The notes under the pieces were generated by a model. The model saw only the letters and a list, made by a program, of their open reading frames with translations. It did not search any database and was not told the origin of the DNA. A stretch of DNA of 64,000 bases, from contig NZ_CP045324.1 of assembly GCF_009363275.1 (NCBI RefSeq), positions 1,612,001 through 1,676,000 on the forward strand, read 5' to 3'. The position numbers and the translations under genes are program-made. Of the stretch, positions 8,113 to 15,815 are shown piece by piece (position 1 is the stretch's first letter; the number at the start of each line of letters is the position of its first letter). This stretch comes from Marinobacter sp. THAF197a (lineage in GTDB: Bacteria > Pseudomonadota > Gammaproteobacteria > Pseudomonadales > Oleiphilaceae).

Positions 8113-9189
8113 ATGTCGCGCAAGCCAGCAGCCCGTCGTCAGCCGCCGAAACGCGGCAATCCGTCCCATGGGGGATCGGGCCGGGCAGGGCCGGTGTCCT
8201 CTGATGGGCGTCGCGGAGAGTTGCTGGCAGGCCAGGTGCAGACGGGTGTCCAGTGGGTGACGGTGGACGAGGATATGGCCGGCCAGCGCGTAGACAACTT
8301 TCTCCTCGCCCGCCTGCGGGGTGTGCCCAAAAGCATTGTGTATCGAATCGTTCGCAAGGGTGAGGTGCGGGTTAACAAAGGTCGAGTAAGGCCGGATTCC
8401 CGCCTTCAGGCTGGCGACGTGGTGCGCATTCCGCCGATTGTCCAGAAGAGCAAGCCGGAGTCGCCTACGCCCGGTGATCGGGTGCAATCGGTTATGGAAG
8501 CGGCCGTGGTCTTTGAAAATGACGATATGCTGGTGGTGAACAAGCCCTCGGGTATTGCCGTTCATGGTGGCAGTGGTCTGAGTTTTGGTTTGATCGAAGT
8601 GCTCAGGTCGGCCCGGCCGCAGGCAAAGTTCCTGGAGTTGGTGCATCGGCTGGACCGGGATACGTCCGGTTTGGTGATGGTGGCTAAAAAACGCTCGGCG
8701 TTGCGTTTTCTTCAGGATGAACTGCGGCACAAGCGCATTCGTAAGCATTATCACGCCCTGGTGGCGGGCACCTGGCCAGCGGCCATTGGTCGGGTTGATG
8801 AGCCACTCCTGCGCTATGAGATGCCGAATGGCGAGCGGCGGGTGAAAGTAAGTCCCGAAGGCAAGGAATCGCTGACGCTGTTTCGCTGTTTGCAGCAGTA
8901 CCAGGGGTACAGTCTGGTGCAGGCGTCGCCGGTAACCGGTCGCACGCACCAGATTCGCGTTCACAGTGCCTCGGCTGGTCACCCGATAGCCGGCGATGAC
9001 AAATATATGGACGACGCCAGTCTCAAGGCATTTCGGGCCATCGGTGGGCAGCGGCTGATGCTTCATGCCAGGGCCCTTGAGTTCACATTGCCGGGATCTG
9101 ATGAGGCAATGAGTCTCGAAGCGCCGTATGATGAGCCATTCGCCAAGGTGCTCAAAGAGCTTGAGCAGCGTAGCAAGGGTAGTTATTGA
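8113..9189 (+). CDS. rluC: 23S rRNA pseudouridine synthase RluC
   Basis: A 358-residue RluA-family enzyme that converts uridines of 23S rRNA (955, 2504 and 2580 in E. coli) to pseudouridine. It has an S4-type RNA-binding domain (QRVDNFLLARLRGVPKS and following, about residues 58-105) and the catalytic aspartate in HRLDRDTSG near residue 180. It also carries the TGRTHQIRVH motif in the C-terminal half. The N-terminus carries about 40 extra basic, Pro/Gly-rich residues ahead of the S4 domain. The stop codon overlaps the ATG of the following HAD gene by one base, indicating translational coupling. The order rne / rluC / HAD / sppA matches Pseudomonas. Confidence 0.95.
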   Translation: MSRKPAARRQPPKRGNPSHGGSGRAGPVSSDGRRGELLAGQVQTGVQWVTVDEDMAGQRVDNFLLARLRGVPKSIVYRIVRKGEVRVNKGRVRPDSRLQAGDVVRIPPIVQKSKPESPTPGDRVQSVMEAAVVFENDDMLVVNKPSGIAVHGGSGLSFGLIEVLRSARPQAKFLELVHRLDRDTSGLVMVAKKRSALRFLQDELRHKRIRKHYHALVAGTWPAAIGRVDEPLLRYEMPNGERRVKVSPEGKESLTLFRCLQQYQGYSLVQASPVTGRTHQIRVHSASAGHPIAGDDKYMDDASLKAFRAIGGQRLMLHARALEFTLPGSDEAMSLEAPYDEPFAKVLKELEQRSKGSY

Positions 9190-9836
9190 TGGATGTAAAG
9201 GTTGTTATTTTTGACTGGGACGGAACGCTCATTGATTCCGTGGACCATATCGCCGACAGCTTGCACCAGGCTGCGACTGAGCTGGGGTATCCGGAGCTGG
9301 AGCGCGAGGCCTATCGGGATATTATTGGGCTGGGCATGATCGAGGCTCTGGAACGTCTTTACCCGGGGTTGAGCCGCGAGGAAATGATGCGGATTCGGGA
9401 GGGTTATGCAGGTTACTTTTTCCAGAAAGTGACCACGCCCCAGAACGTATTCGAGGGTATGGCGGACATGCTGGCGGACTTGCGTGGCTCTGGCCGGAGC
9501 TGTTCGGTGGCCACCGGCAAGAGCCGACGGGGGCTGGAAGTGGCACTCACCTCCAGCGGGCTGGGCACCCATTTCGACATTACCCGGTGTGCTGACGAAA
9601 CCAAATCCAAGCCTGACCCGCTGATGCTTGAGGAAATTCTGGATTTCTACGGTTACCGGCCGGAGCAGGCGGTGATGATCGGTGACACCCGCTACGACCT
9701 GGATATGGCTCGCCGTATTGGTATGCCGGCGATCGGGGTTGAGTGGGGCGTGCATAAGCGTGACGTGCTGGAACAGTATGATCCCCACGCAGTAGTGAGT
9801 TCTGTTGACGAGCTTCGGCGTACGCTGGGGCTATGA
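9189..9836 (+). CDS. HAD-superfamily phosphatase (phosphoglycolate phosphatase-like)
   Basis: A 215-residue haloacid dehalogenase-type hydrolase. Motif I is DWDGTLID with the nucleophile and acid aspartates near residues 9 and 11; motif II is in VATGKS; motif III is the lysine of KSKPDPLM; motif IV is GDTRYDL. A helical cap lies between motifs I and II, as in Gph/PhoE-like members. The start taken is ATG 9189, which overlaps the rluC TGA; the TTG three bases earlier is less likely. The substrate is not deducible; phosphoglycolate or another small phosphate ester is possible. The gene sits in the conserved rluC-sppA interval. Confidence 0.88.
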   Translation: MDVKVVIFDWDGTLIDSVDHIADSLHQAATELGYPELEREAYRDIIGLGMIEALERLYPGLSREEMMRIREGYAGYFFQKVTTPQNVFEGMADMLADLRGSGRSCSVATGKSRRGLEVALTSSGLGTHFDITRCADETKSKPDPLMLEEILDFYGYRPEQAVMIGDTRYDLDMARRIGMPAIGVEWGVHKRDVLEQYDPHAVVSSVDELRRTLGL

Positions 9837-9860
9837 TCGTTTGTGGTTAAGGAATAGCGG

Positions 9861-10916
9861 ATGAGTGACTGGGAATCGGATAAGGAGCCGGGCTGGGGTG
9901 ACAAGCCTGCAGAGCCTGAGCAGAGTGCGCCGGCGCGAAAGCGAGGTTTGTTTGGCAGTAAAGAGCCGGCGTTGCCGCCGGAATCGGGGCGCGACTGGCG
10001 ACTGATCGAGAAGCTGGTGATGTCACTGCAGGCCGAGCAGCGCCGAAGCCGTCGCTGGGGGATCTTTTTCAAGATTTTGACTTTTGGTTACCTGTTCGCG
10101 CTGCTGTTCTTTATACGTTCGCCTCTTGGTGACAGTGTTGATTCCGTTGCCGGTCACCACACCGCGTTGGTGGAGGTCAGGGGCACTATCGCCGCAGATG
10201 AGCTGGCGAGCGCCGATAACCTGGTGACATCGCTGCGCAATGCCTTTGAGGCTGAGCGCTCAAAGGCGGTGGTGTTAAGGATCAATAGTCCCGGCGGCAG
10301 CCCGGTGCAGGCAGGCTACGTCTACGATGAAATCAAGCGCCTGCGGGAAGAGTATCCGGATAAAAAGGTATATGCCGTCATTTCGGACATCGGAGCCTCG
10401 GGAGCCTATTACATCGCGGCGGCGGCTGATGAAATCTACGCCAACCGTGCCAGTCTGGTGGGATCGATCGGCGTAATTGCCGGCGGATTCGGGTTCAGTG
10501 AAATGCTGGACAAAATCGGTGTGGATCGCCGCCTCTATACCGCCGGCGAGAGCAAAGCTTTCCTTGACCCGTTCTCGCCAGAGCGCGATGAGGATGTTGC
10601 GTTCTGGCAGAGCGTGCTGGAAAACACTCACCAGCAGTTCATTAGTGCCGTAAAAGAGGGCAGGGGTGATCGCCTGGCAGACGACGAGCGGTTGTTCAGT
10701 GGTCTGGTGTGGAGTGGCGAGCAGGCTGTTGAACTGGGGCTGGTGGACGGGCTGGGCAGTACCTCCTGGGTGGCCCGTCAGTTGGTGGGTGAGGAGAACT
10801 TGGTGGACTACAGTCGCCGTCGCTCGCCCTTCCGTGAGCTTGTGGACCAGTTGGGCGTCTCGGTCGGCGAGGGTGTCGCTACCCGTATGTTGGAATCGCG
10901 CCTCGAATTGCGTTAA
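9861..10916 (+). CDS. sppA: signal peptide peptidase SppA (short form, family S49)
   Basis: A 351-residue membrane-bound serine protease that digests cleaved signal peptides. It has a long charged N-terminal tail, one membrane segment near residues 67-86 (WGIFFKILTFGYLFALLFFI), and a single S49 domain facing the periplasm. The serine nucleophile is in SDIGASGAYYIA (Ser180) and the general-base lysine in GESKAFLDPF (Lys232), the Ser/Lys dyad of the short SppA type. The long E. coli form is a tandem duplication, which is absent here. It follows the HAD gene by 24 bp and converges on maf. Confidence 0.93.
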   Translation: MSDWESDKEPGWGDKPAEPEQSAPARKRGLFGSKEPALPPESGRDWRLIEKLVMSLQAEQRRSRRWGIFFKILTFGYLFALLFFIRSPLGDSVDSVAGHHTALVEVRGTIAADELASADNLVTSLRNAFEAERSKAVVLRINSPGGSPVQAGYVYDEIKRLREEYPDKKVYAVISDIGASGAYYIAAAADEIYANRASLVGSIGVIAGGFGFSEMLDKIGVDRRLYTAGESKAFLDPFSPERDEDVAFWQSVLENTHQQFISAVKEGRGDRLADDERLFSGLVWSGEQAVELGLVDGLGSTSWVARQLVGEENLVDYSRRRSPFRELVDQLGVSVGEGVATRMLESRLELR

Positions 10917-10920
10917 TCGT

Positions 10921-10956
10921 CTGCTACACCCCGGATGATGGTTCGGGGTGTAGCAG
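10921..10956. terminator. 13-bp perfect inverted repeat between convergent sppA and maf
   Basis: CTGCTACACCCCG at 10921-10933 and its exact complement at 10944-10956 flank a 10-base loop. There is no T-run on either side, so it is not a textbook intrinsic terminator. It begins 4 bp after the sppA stop and also encodes the last ten codons of maf. It may block read-through or protect 3' ends. Confidence 0.5.
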
Positions 10957-11538
10957 CGGGTTGTTACCGAGCCGGATCAGAATCTCGTTCAGGGCAATCA
11001 GTGGCAATCCAATCAGGCTGTTGGGATCTCGCCCTTCCAATCCCTTGAACAGGGTTATGCCCAATCCCTCCATCTTGAAGCTGCCGGCGCAGTCATAGGG
11101 TTGCTCTCTGCGCAGGTAATTGCTGATTTCCTCCCTGGTAAGGTCGCGGAAATGTGCAATAAAGGTTTCGCAGCAGTGTTCGAGAGCGCCTGTCCGGGTG
11201 TCGAGCACCGCCAGGCCGGTGAGGAAGTGCACGCTTTTCCCGCTGCTCTGGCTGAGTTGTTCAAACGCCTGCTCATAGCTGCCTGGTTTGCTTAACAGTG
11301 TGCCGTTCGGCAGGGCGGCGACCTGGTCCGAGCCGATGATGAGTTTTCCGGGGTGCTCCGGTGCAAGCGCCTGGGCTTTCTGGGTGGCCAGTCGAACCGC
11401 CAGAGCATCCGGTAGTTCGCCTTGTAGCGGCGATTCGTCGATATTTGGGCTGGCTGTCTCAAAGGGCAGGCCCAGCTGTTCGAGCAGGCGTTTGCGGTAA
11501 GGGGATGATGACGCTAGCAAAAGGCCGGATGAGGTCAT
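10924..11538 (-). CDS. maf: Maf-like nucleoside triphosphate pyrophosphatase (YceF type)
   Basis: A 204-residue Maf/Ham1-related pyrophosphatase. The N-terminal LLLASSSPYRKRLLEQL signature, the catalytic aspartate in IIGSDQVA and the late DPNSLIGLPL motif place it in the YceF subgroup. That subgroup hydrolyses 7-methyl-GTP and related modified nucleotides. Length agrees with the family (about 195-205). It is transcribed away from the fatty-acid operon, and the 147 bp gap to yceD holds the operon promoter. Its C-terminal ten residues are encoded within a perfect inverted repeat. Confidence 0.93.
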   Translation of the reverse strand: MTSSGLLLASSSPYRKRLLEQLGLPFETASPNIDESPLQGELPDALAVRLATQKAQALAPEHPGKLIIGSDQVAALPNGTLLSKPGSYEQAFEQLSQSSGKSVHFLTGLAVLDTRTGALEHCCETFIAHFRDLTREEISNYLRREQPYDCAGSFKMEGLGITLFKGLEGRDPNSLIGLPLIALNEILIRLGNNPLLHPEPSSGV

Positions 11539-11647
11539 GGTTGCCTTGTAGAGGTGGTGGGTGGATGGATCTGGTCAGGTTTGCCGGTCCATATCGTAAA
11601 ATACCCCTACACGGAGCGGAACCCCCGGCAGAAAGTGGATTAAGTCT

Positions 11648-11676
11648 TTGACAGAGGCGGGTCGCGCCCCTAAAAT
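11648..11676 (+). promoter_or_regulatory. strong sigma-70 promoter of the yceD-rpmF-fab operon
   Basis: TTGACA (11648-11653), a 17 bp spacer, then TAAAAT (11671-11676). This is the best promoter match in the window. The -10 box ends only 9 bp before the yceD ATG at 11686, so transcription should start within a few bases of the start codon. Confidence 0.85.
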
Positions 11677-11685
11677 TGCGCGCCT

Positions 11686-12243
11686 ATGTCTAAAGCGCCG
11701 ATCGCCGAACTGCCGAAATCCGTTGACCCTATCCGGTTGGCTGAGCAGAACAGAACACTTGAGGGGGTAGTTCCACTCAAGGGTCTCGCTCGTTTTCGAG
11801 AAGCAGTTCCTGGCTTGCAGGATGGCAGTGAATGCCATGTTAAGCTGTCCTTTTATCAGGATAGTGAGCGCCGAAGGGTTGTGTCGGGCGAGCTGTCTGC
11901 GCCGGTCACACTGGAGTGCCAGCGTTGCATGACGGATATGCATACGACACTGGAATCCCGTTTTGATCTCGGGTTGGTCATCAACGATGAGCAGGCCCAA
12001 CGATTGCCGAAAGCACTGGAACCCTTTCTGTTCGAGGACTTCAGCGCAGACTTGTGGGCCATGGTGGAAGACGAGCTATTGCTGGTATTACCACCCTTTC
12101 CTCTTCATGAGAGGGACGAATGCCCGGCAAAGGAAGACCTGGAGGCACTGGAGCCATCAAAGGCTGCCAGTGAGCCAGAGGTAAAGAAAAGAGAAGACAA
12201 CCCGTTCAGTGTGCTGGCGGGTCTCAAGACGACAAAGCATTAA
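11686..12243 (+). CDS. yceD: YceD / DUF177 family protein (23S rRNA accumulation protein)
   Basis: A 185-residue protein aligned end to end with E. coli YceD: an N-terminal DPIRLAEQ segment, a CQRC pair (Cys78 and Cys81), a central LWAMVEDELLLVLP helix and a C-terminal NPFSVLAGLK tail. The family is required for normal 23S rRNA accumulation and is almost always found just upstream of rpmF, as here (30 bp). There is no Shine-Dalgarno sequence before the ATG, and the promoter lies so close that the mRNA would be almost leaderless. The start agrees with that of homologues, so a wrong start codon is unlikely to be the reason. Confidence 0.93.
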   Translation: MSKAPIAELPKSVDPIRLAEQNRTLEGVVPLKGLARFREAVPGLQDGSECHVKLSFYQDSERRRVVSGELSAPVTLECQRCMTDMHTTLESRFDLGLVINDEQAQRLPKALEPFLFEDFSADLWAMVEDELLLVLPPFPLHERDECPAKEDLEALEPSKAASEPEVKKREDNPFSVLAGLKTTKH

Positions 12244-12273
12244 CGTTTTCGTAAATAGGTCAGGAGCATAACC

Positions 12274-12453
12274 ATGGCTGTACAGCAAAATCGCAAGACC
12301 CGTTCCAAGCGTGGCATGCGCCGTTCGCACGACGCACTGAGCGCCGCCGCTCTGTCCACAGACGCAACCACCGGCGAAGTTCATCGTCGTCACCACGTCT
12401 CTCCGGACGGTTTTTACCGCGGAAAGCAGGTTGTTGAGGCTCGCGACGAGTAA
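12274..12453 (+). CDS. rpmF: 50S ribosomal protein L32
   Basis: A 59-residue basic protein beginning MAVQQNRKTRSKRGMRRSHD and containing HRRHHVSPDGFYRG, an unmistakable L32. It binds 23S rRNA in the large subunit. There are no zinc-binding cysteines, so it is the cysteine-free form typical of gammaproteobacteria. It has a good AGGAGC ribosome-binding site at 12262. It lies between yceD and plsX, the classic arrangement that couples ribosome synthesis to membrane-lipid synthesis. Confidence 0.98.
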   Translation: MAVQQNRKTRSKRGMRRSHDALSAAALSTDATTGEVHRRHHVSPDGFYRGKQVVEARDE

Positions 12454-12496
12454 GATCGTCGGGATACCCTTCTGACCCGTGACGCATGGACGAGCG

Positions 12497-13501
12497 GTGA
12501 GTAAACCGGTCACCATTGCTATCGACGCCATGAGCGGTGATCGTGGCGCCGAGGTGGTGGTTCATGCTTCGCTGGAAGCAGTGCGTGAAAATGAGGCCTT
12601 GAGTCTTGTTCTGGTGGGAATCCGGAGCGAGCTCGAGGCCTTGTTGATTGATGGGCACGAACGGATTCGCATCGTTGAGGCGGCGGACGTGGTGCGCATG
12701 AACGAGCGCCCTTCCCATGCCATTCGTCACAAGAAAAACTCCTCCATGGCCATTGCGCTCGGACTTGTCCGGGACGGCGAGGCCCAGGGGTGTGTCAGTG
12801 CTGGCAATACCGGCGCCCTGATGGCGTTCGGCCGGTCGATTATCCGCATGTATCCCGGTATTGAGCGGCCGGCCATTGCCAAGCTTATTCCTTCCCTCCG
12901 TGGCCGTTGCCACGTTCTGGATCTCGGTGCGAATGTCGATTCCACGGCGGAGAACCTGTATCAGTATGCGCTGATGGGGTCGCTCATGGCCTCGGCCATT
13001 TGTGCTCAGCCTGAGCCTCGTGTTGCTTTGCTTAATGTTGGCGAGGAAGAGATCAAGGGCAACGAGCAGGTTCGCCTTGCCTCTCATATGTTAGCCCAAT
13101 GCGACACTATCAATTACATTGGTTATGTCGAGGGCAGTGACCTGTTTCGGGATGTGGCCGATGTAGTAGTCTGTGACGGTTTTGTCGGCAACATTGCATT
13201 GAAAACCGGCGAAGGTGTCGCCGGGTTGTTGATAGAGCTTCTTGAGCAGGCATTTACCCGCTCGCTTTATGGTCGCTTTGTGGGCTGGTTGGCAAAACCG
13301 ATTATCGGCCGCCTCCTTCAGTTGATGGACCCGTCCCGTCATAACGGTGCGAGCCTGCTTGGGCTCCAGGGTGTGGTCATTAAAAGTCATGGCAATGCCA
13401 ACGAGCGCGCCATGCTGGCCGCTATTCGCCAGGCCGTTCGGGAAGTAGAGCTCGAAGTGCCACGAAGGATCAACGAAAGACTCGATGATCTGATGTTATG
13501 A
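12497..13501 (+). CDS. plsX: phosphate acyltransferase PlsX
   Basis: A 334-residue enzyme that makes acyl-phosphate from acyl-ACP for PlsY-dependent phospholipid synthesis. The family signatures IAIDAMSGDRG at the N-terminus, CVSAGNTGALM, LDLGANVD, LLNVGEEE and VCDGFVGNIALKT in the middle, and ASLLGLQGVVIKSHG near the end are all visible. Start is taken as GTG 12497 (MSKPVTIAID), with GGACGAGC just upstream. A GTG 18 bp earlier is also in frame but lacks a ribosome-binding site. It is part of the yceD-rpmF-plsX-fabD series. A 125 bp gap with a possible secondary promoter separates it from fabD. Confidence 0.96.
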   Translation: MSKPVTIAIDAMSGDRGAEVVVHASLEAVRENEALSLVLVGIRSELEALLIDGHERIRIVEAADVVRMNERPSHAIRHKKNSSMAIALGLVRDGEAQGCVSAGNTGALMAFGRSIIRMYPGIERPAIAKLIPSLRGRCHVLDLGANVDSTAENLYQYALMGSLMASAICAQPEPRVALLNVGEEEIKGNEQVRLASHMLAQCDTINYIGYVEGSDLFRDVADVVVCDGFVGNIALKTGEGVAGLLIELLEQAFTRSLYGRFVGWLAKPIIGRLLQLMDPSRHNGASLLGLQGVVIKSHGNANERAMLAAIRQAVREVELEVPRRINERLDDLML

Positions 13502-13563
13502 TGCCTGTCCCGGTCGGGTCCCGACTAAAGTAGACCCGCATTTTCAGGGTTAATCGCGGATAA

Positions 13564-13592
13564 TTGGCCTGAATTGTACTATTGGCTAATCT
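13564..13592 (+). promoter_or_regulatory. possible internal promoter before fabD
   Basis: TTGGCC (13564-13569), 17 bp, TAATCT (13587-13592). The match is moderate, but it lies in an unusually AT-rich 125 bp gap between plsX and fabD. Confidence 0.35.
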
Positions 13593-13626
13593 CCAGTAAC
13601 CCATCAATGACGATAAGATTCCGCTT

Positions 13627-14565
13627 ATGAAATCAGCGTTTATTTTCCCCGGACAAGGCTCCCAATCGGTCGGCATGCTTAAGGATGCTGCCGAGGCGTG
13701 GCCAATGATTAGCGAAACCTTCGATGAGGCGTCTAACGTTCTTGGCTACGATCTCTGGCACCTGTGCCAGCACGGTCCTGCTGAAGAGCTGAATCAGACC
13801 ATGGTTACCCAGCCGGCCCTGTTAACCGCCAGTGTTGCCCTGTGGCGCCAGTGGTGTGTCTCGGATGGGCCACGTCCTGATTTCGTCGCAGGTCATAGTC
13901 TGGGCGAGTACAGCGCGCTGGTGGCCGCGGAAAGTCTGGACTTCATTGAAGCAGTCAAACTGGTTCAGCTTCGTGGCGAACTTATGCAGGATGCTGTCCC
14001 TGCCGGTGAAGGTCGCATGGCTGCCATTCTGGGGCTCGAGGACGCAGACGTTGTTGCGGCCTGTGAAGAGGCGGCCCACGGCGATGTAGTGGCTGCGGTG
14101 AACTTTAACGCTCCGGGGCAGGTGGTTATTGCCGGCTCCGCCGCTGCCGTTGAGCGGGCTATTGAAGCCTGTAAGGGCCGCGGGGCGCGTAAAGCGATGC
14201 CGCTGCCGGTGAGTGTGCCGTCCCATTGTGCCCTGATGAAAGGTGCTGCCGAACAGTTGGCCGAAGCACTGGAAGATGTCCGGTTTAACGATGCTGTCAT
14301 CCCGGTGGTCCAGAATGTGAATGCTACTGTTGTCAAAGAGGCAGACACGCTCAAGAGCAATCTGCTGAAGCAGCTATACTCTCCTGTGTTGTGGACGGAC
14401 TCGATCCGCACGCTCAGTGATGAAGGCGTGACGGTAGCGGTTGAATGCGGTGCTGGTAAAGTGCTTGCCGGGTTGATTAAGCGGATTGAGCGCGGTTTGC
14501 CGGTGCACGGTATTGAAGATCCCGATTCTCTGGCCGGCGCCCTGGCGGCATTCGGCCAGTCCTGA
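13627..14565 (+). CDS. fabD: malonyl-CoA:ACP transacylase FabD
   Basis: A 312-residue enzyme that loads malonyl groups onto acyl carrier protein to feed type II fatty-acid synthesis. FPGQGSQSVGM at the N-terminus, the nucleophile serine in AGHSLGEYSAL (Ser91) and the catalytic histidine in VPSHCALM (His200) are present. Length fits (E. coli 309). The ribosome-binding site is poor (AAGAT), suggesting modest initiation or coupling. It is followed 15 bp later by fabG with a strong GGAG site. Confidence 0.97.
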   Translation: MKSAFIFPGQGSQSVGMLKDAAEAWPMISETFDEASNVLGYDLWHLCQHGPAEELNQTMVTQPALLTASVALWRQWCVSDGPRPDFVAGHSLGEYSALVAAESLDFIEAVKLVQLRGELMQDAVPAGEGRMAAILGLEDADVVAACEEAAHGDVVAAVNFNAPGQVVIAGSAAAVERAIEACKGRGARKAMPLPVSVPSHCALMKGAAEQLAEALEDVRFNDAVIPVVQNVNATVVKEADTLKSNLLKQLYSPVLWTDSIRTLSDEGVTVAVECGAGKVLAGLIKRIERGLPVHGIEDPDSLAGALAAFGQS

Positions 14566-14580
14566 TAAACGGAGTTGTTT

Positions 14581-15324
14581 ATGTCTTTGGAAGGCAAGGT
14601 TGCGCTGGTTACCGGCGCAAGCCGTGGTATTGGGAAAGCCATTGCCCACGAGCTGGCCCGCCAGGGTGCAGAAGTCATTGGTACCGCGACCAGCGAAGCC
14701 GGCGCAGAAGCCATCACCAGCGGACTGAAAGAAGCCGGCTACCAGGGTTATGGCATCGTGATGAACGTGGCCGAACCGGAAAGTATTGAAGCGGGCCTGA
14801 AGCAGCTGACTGAACAATCCGGTGCGCCTGCGATCCTGGTCAACAATGCCGGTATCACCCGTGATAACCTGCTGATGCGTCTGAAAGACGATGACTGGGC
14901 TGCCGTGCTGGAAACCAACCTTTCCAGTGTGTATCGCACCAGTAAGGCGGTGCTTCGCGGCATGGCCAAGGCCCGTTGGGGCCGGATTATCAACATCAGT
15001 TCGGTGGTCGCCGGTATGGGCAACCCCGGGCAGGGTAATTATTGTGCAGCCAAGGCCGGAGTGGAGGGTTTCACTCGTAGCCTGGCGAAAGAGATGTCTA
15101 ACCGTGGCATTACCGCCAATTGCGTGGCACCCGGTTTTATTGACACGGATATGACCAAAAAACTGGACGATAAGCAGCGTGAGGCTATGCTGGAAATCAT
15201 ACCGGCTGGTCGCCTCGGGTCACCGGAGGAGGTTGCCTCGGTGGTGGCGTTCCTGGCATCGGAAGGCGCTGCTTACGTTACCGGAGAAACCATTCATGTG
15301 AATGGCGGCATGTACATGGGTTAA
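14581..15324 (+). CDS. fabG: 3-oxoacyl-ACP reductase FabG
   Basis: A 247-residue short-chain dehydrogenase that performs the NADPH-dependent reduction of 3-ketoacyl-ACP. It has the Rossmann motif TGASRGIG, NNAG, catalytic Ser141, and the YxxxK pair Tyr154/Lys158 within NYCAAKAG. The PGFIDTDMT loop and the VNGGMYMG ending typical of FabG are also present. Start is ATG 14581, with GGAG six bases upstream. A TTG two codons earlier is in frame but overlaps that site and is unlikely. It is third in the fab series and is separated from acpP by 132 bp, which contains a small CCTGC/GCAGG hairpin. Confidence 0.97.
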   Translation: MSLEGKVALVTGASRGIGKAIAHELARQGAEVIGTATSEAGAEAITSGLKEAGYQGYGIVMNVAEPESIEAGLKQLTEQSGAPAILVNNAGITRDNLLMRLKDDDWAAVLETNLSSVYRTSKAVLRGMAKARWGRIINISSVVAGMGNPGQGNYCAAKAGVEGFTRSLAKEMSNRGITANCVAPGFIDTDMTKKLDDKQREAMLEIIPAGRLGSPEEVASVVAFLASEGAAYVTGETIHVNGGMYMG

Positions 15325-15456
15325 GCCCGTTGCGGGCTGATGTGCAACCCCTTGTCGCACAACATGTTTGACAGAATCCCTGCTTGTTTGCAGGTAGGGT
15401 TTAAACTAAACTGGCAGCCATAGAGTTGCTTGGTTGACACATAAAGTGAGGACATT

Positions 15457-15690
15457 ATGAGTACAGTTGAAGAGCGCGTTAAGAAGATTGTTTGTGAACA
15501 GCTGGGCGTGAAAGAGTCCGAGGTTCAGAACACATCTTCTTTTGTAGAGGATCTTGGCGCTGACTCACTGGACACTGTTGAGCTGGTTATGGCCCTGGAA
15601 GAGGAATTCGAGACTGAAATTCCTGATGAAGAGGCCGAAAAGCTGGGCACGGTTCAGGACGCGATCGACTACATCGTCGCGCACACCTGA
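15457..15690 (+). CDS. acpP: acyl carrier protein
   Basis: A 77-residue acidic carrier protein. The phosphopantetheine attachment serine is Ser37 in EDLGADSLDTVELVM, and the GTVQDAIDYI C-terminal helix is typical. It carries acyl chains between the Fab enzymes in the cytoplasm. The ribosome-binding site GTGAGGA is good. A strong terminator follows, so a large share of transcripts probably ends here, consistent with the much higher need for ACP than for fabF. Confidence 0.98.
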   Translation: MSTVEERVKKIVCEQLGVKESEVQNTSSFVEDLGADSLDTVELVMALEEEFETEIPDEEAEKLGTVQDAIDYIVAHT

Positions 15691-15717
15691 TACTCTGCTG
15701 ATCAGATAGCCAGGCTA

Positions 15718-15754
15718 AAGCCGTCCTTTGGGGTTGATGAAGGACGGCTTTTTT
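15718..15754 (+). terminator. intrinsic terminator after acpP
   Basis: AAGCCGTCCTT pairs exactly with AAGGACGGCTT around an 11-base loop, followed by a T-run. It separates acpP from fabF and probably acts as a partial terminator within the operon. Confidence 0.92.
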
Positions 15755-15815
15755 ATTGGTGGAACGAAAGTCTCAGTGTTTGGATGTTACACGGAATAAT
15801 CGGGTGAACAGGGTT

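Noticed and set aside
15368..15396. Promoter TTGACA upstream of acpP
   Set aside because: A perfect -35 at 15368-15373, but no -10-like hexamer at 16-18 bp; a -35 alone is insufficient.
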